Made by a program: the position numbers and the translations under genes. From Bacteroides caecigallinarum (GTDB lineage Bacteria > Bacteroidota > Bacteroidia > Bacteroidales > Bacteroidaceae), in contig NZ_JACJLE010000001.1 in the NCBI RefSeq assembly GCF_016901995.1, positions 1 to 64,000 of the forward strand: a stretch of DNA of 64,000 bases. Direction: 5' to 3'. Each line of letters begins with the position of its first letter. Positions within the stretch are counted from its first letter, which is position 1. Below, in pieces: positions 62,182 to 64,000 of this stretch. The notes under the pieces were generated by a model, which did no database searches, was not told the DNA's origin, and was given only the letters and a program-made list of their open reading frames with translations.

Positions 62182-63273
62182 TTATTCAGCAAAGCGTTTT
62201 GCCTGCTCGGCAATAAGTTCAGCATCATCAAAATAATTGATTTTCATAGCCCTGCGAACTTCATCCATTGTCTGTGCGGCAGTTTCACGTGCCACCTCGC
62301 AACCTTTCTTCAACATTTCGTAAACAGCCGGGATATCTTTTTCGAACTCGCTGCGACGCGCACGAATAGGTTCGAGTTCTTCCTGCATGATGGCAGCAAG
62401 GAACTTCTTAACCTTCATGTCACCAAGACCGCCACGTGTGTAGTGAGCTTTCAATTCGTCAAGGTTCGGATAATCAGGCAAGTAACGTCCGAAGTGTTCA
62501 GGACGGCAGAATGCATCAAGATATGTAAACACACAGTTGCCTTCCAATTTTCCAGGGTCGCTAACCTTGATGTGTGTAGGATCGGTGTACATGCTCTTTA
62601 CCTTCTTTTCCACTTCATCAGCAGAGTCAGACAGATAGATACAGTTTCCAAGCGACTTACTCATCTTAGCCTTTCCGTCTGTTCCCGGAAGACGAAGACA
62701 TGCGGCATTGTCTGGAAGCAGGATTTCAGGTTCTACCAGTGTTTCACCGTAAATATGGTTGAAACGGCGGACGATTTCGCGTGTCTGTTCTATCATAGGT
62801 TCCTGGTCTTCACCCACAGGCACTGTAGTAGCCTTGAACGCAGCTATATCGGCAGCCTGGCTGATAGGGTATGTAAAGAAGCCTACAGGGATACTTGTTT
62901 CGAAGTTACGCATCTGGATTTCAGTCTTAACTGTAGGGTTACGCTGAAGACGTGAAACAGTAACGAGGTCCATGAAATAGAAACTCAACTCGCAAAGTTC
63001 CGGAATCTGCGACTGAATGAAAATAGTAGATTTGTTCGGATCAAGACCTACCGCAAGATAGTCAAGAGCCACTTCAATAACATTCTGACGAACCTTTTCA
63101 GGGTTATCAATATTGTCTGTCAAAGCCTGTCCATCAGCTTCGAAAACGAATATCTTATCAAATTTTCCGGAGTTCTGGAGTTCTACACGACGACGCAAAG
63201 AACCCACATAATGACCTATATGAAGCTTACCGGTTGGGCGGTCGCCGGTCAGTATAATTTTTTCTTTTGCCAT
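62182..63273 (-). CDS. trpS: Tryptophan--tRNA ligase
   Basis: Charges tRNA-Trp. The 363-residue class I synthetase has the HIGH signature in [17 protein letters not shown], a Rossmann fold, [20 protein letters not shown] in the tryptophan site, and the KMSKS loop in [12 protein letters not shown] -7-like element TATTTTTG lies at 63312-63305 on the minus strand, 32 bp upstream. lspA precedes it by 80 bp. Confidence 0.96.
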   Translation of the reverse strand: MAKEKIILTGDRPTGKLHIGHYVGSLRRRVELQNSGKFDKIFVFEADGQALTDNIDNPEKVRQNVIEVALDYLAVGLDPNKSTIFIQSQIPELCELSFYFMDLVTVSRLQRNPTVKTEIQMRNFETSIPVGFFTYPISQAADIAAFKATTVPVGEDQEPMIEQTREIVRRFNHIYGETLVEPEILLPDNAACLRLPGTDGKAKMSKSLGNCIYLSDSADEVEKKVKSMYTDPTHIKVSDPGKLEGNCVFTYLDAFCRPEHFGRYLPDYPNLDELKAHYTRGGLGDMKVKKFLAAIMQEELEPIRARRSEFEKDIPAVYEMLKKGCEVARETAAQTMDEVRRAMKINYFDDAELIAEQAKRFAE

Positions 63274-63353
63274 ATATTAATTTATTAATAATTTCGATTT
63301 GCCGCAAAAATACAAAATAAAGAAGTATTTTGCACTAAACATTTAAACTTTAA

Positions 63354-63992
63354 TTACTTGGATGTATTATTCTTACCGAATAACGAAAAACTCTCACCGA
63401 AAGTTTTTGAATAGAAAATCAACAAGGCTATAGTGCCACAGCTTATTGCCGCATCAGCCAAATTGAATACCGGGGAGAAGAAGATAAAGTGATTACCACC
63501 TACAACAGGCATCCATGACGGCCAGTCAAATTCGAATAACGGAAAATAAAACATATCCACCACCCTACCGTAAAGCCAATCCGCATAACCTTCACCGGCA
63601 GGAACAAAAGTAGCGACACTGGAATATGTACTTTCGCTGAAAATAGCTCCGTAGAATATACTGTCGATGACATTTCCTATTGCTCCGGCAAAAATCAGTG
63701 AGATGCAGGTTATATAACCGTTCTTATATTTCGCCTTCACAAGTTTCATTATATACCACAATATAAATCCTGAAAATACCAGTCGCATAATTGTCTGGAC
63801 AGCCTTAGGCATAACCTGCATGCCGAATGCCATACCGTTATTTTCGATGAATGTAAGATAGAACCAGTCTGTTATACGAACACTTTCTCCATAATGGAAA
63901 TTGGTCTTTATTATTATCTTAATGAGTTGGTCAAGAATTATAGTAACAAGTATCACGGCTATTGCCAATATGGATTTTGATTTATTGTTCAT
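63354..63992 (-). CDS. lspA: Prolipoprotein signal peptidase (signal peptidase II)
   Basis: Removes signal peptides of lipoproteins in the inner membrane, such as the several LSSC/LTSC lipoproteins in this window. The 212-residue protein has four membrane helices and the aspartic protease motifs: IGNVIDSIFYG (first Asp) and FNLADAAISCG (second Asp). It is longer than the ~165-residue E. coli enzyme owing to inserts in the periplasmic loops (SESTYSSVATFVPAGEGY), common in Bacteroidales. The ATG lies 8 bp inside the window end, so the upstream neighbour is not seen. Confidence 0.95.
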   Translation of the reverse strand: MNNKSKSILAIAVILVTIILDQLIKIIIKTNFHYGESVRITDWFYLTFIENNGMAFGMQVMPKAVQTIMRLVFSGFILWYIMKLVKAKYKNGYITCISLIFAGAIGNVIDSIFYGAIFSESTYSSVATFVPAGEGYADWLYGRVVDMFYFPLFEFDWPSWMPVVGGNHFIFFSPVFNLADAAISCGTIALLIFYSKTFGESFSLFGKNNTSK

Positions 63993-64000
63993 ATAAATGT

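Noticed and set aside
1-64000. Prophage, insertion sequence or conjugative element
   Set aside because: No integrase, transposase, phage structural or tra genes, and no long flanking repeats were found.

Overview
The window reads as chromosomal DNA of a Bacteroidales bacterium (Bacteroides/Phocaeicola/Prevotella type). The evidence is a SusC/SusD pair, promoters of the Bacteroidota form TTTG-N19/20-TAnnTTTG, few Shine-Dalgarno sequences, many LSSC/LTSC-type lipoproteins, and Bacteroidales families (DUF4292, DUF4491, DUF3109, DUF5597-type GH35). The species cannot be fixed from sequence alone. No prophage, insertion sequence or CRISPR array was seen; most of the window is core genome, with small accessory pieces.

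Layout. 0-7 kb: a minimal glycan-use locus (SusC, SusD, a GH35-like glycosidase) whose two promoter regions share TGTWACAT-like boxes 21 bp apart. 7-15 kb, minus strand: dut, a TPR lipoprotein, a DUF4292 lipoprotein and an EnvC-like degenerate LytM protein in one operon; dgt; and a PlsC-like/GNAT pair that looks like the glycine-lipid genes glsA/glsB. 15-31 kb, plus strand: the division and cell wall cluster rsmH-ftsL-ftsI-murE-mraY-murD-ftsW-murG-murC-ftsQ-ftsA-ftsZ plus a YqeY-like gene, without mraZ or murF, and with an unusually long FtsA. 31-43 kb: an ABC-2 exporter, recO, a flavodoxin-like gene with katA (which carries an apparent one-base deletion just after its start), a divergent LysR regulator, tRNA-Glu, rpsT, gyrB and a DPE2-type 4-alpha-glucanotransferase.

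43-46 kb holds the most unusual object. One uninterrupted 515-codon frame joins a complete ECF sigma factor (regions 2 and 4) through a single inner-membrane helix and a ~115-residue linker to a C-terminal outer-membrane beta-barrel; a lipoprotein gene follows. Bacteroides is known to have dual membrane-spanning anti-sigma factors with a barrel in the outer membrane. Here the sigma factor itself appears to be the cytoplasmic end, which would make it a one-protein envelope-to-transcription relay.

46-64 kb: rnhB, hsp20, a CbpA-type DnaJ, hicAB, gpmI, DUF3109, a rod-shaped structured RNA (6S-like candidate) with a 35-42 residue DUF3789-like protein after it, a Nudix/TPR/plugless-barrel operon, an Lrp regulator with DUF4491, cysK, a HEPN/MNT toxin-antitoxin pair, four identical tRNA-Val(UAC) genes, a Ca2+/Na+ antiporter, trpS and lspA.

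Three intergenic regions (about 15.0, 47.2 and 60.8 kb) carry short arrays of 21-22 bp period, partly palindromic and with unrelated unit sequences. Their role is unknown. All functions are inferred from sequence by eye; no database search was run.
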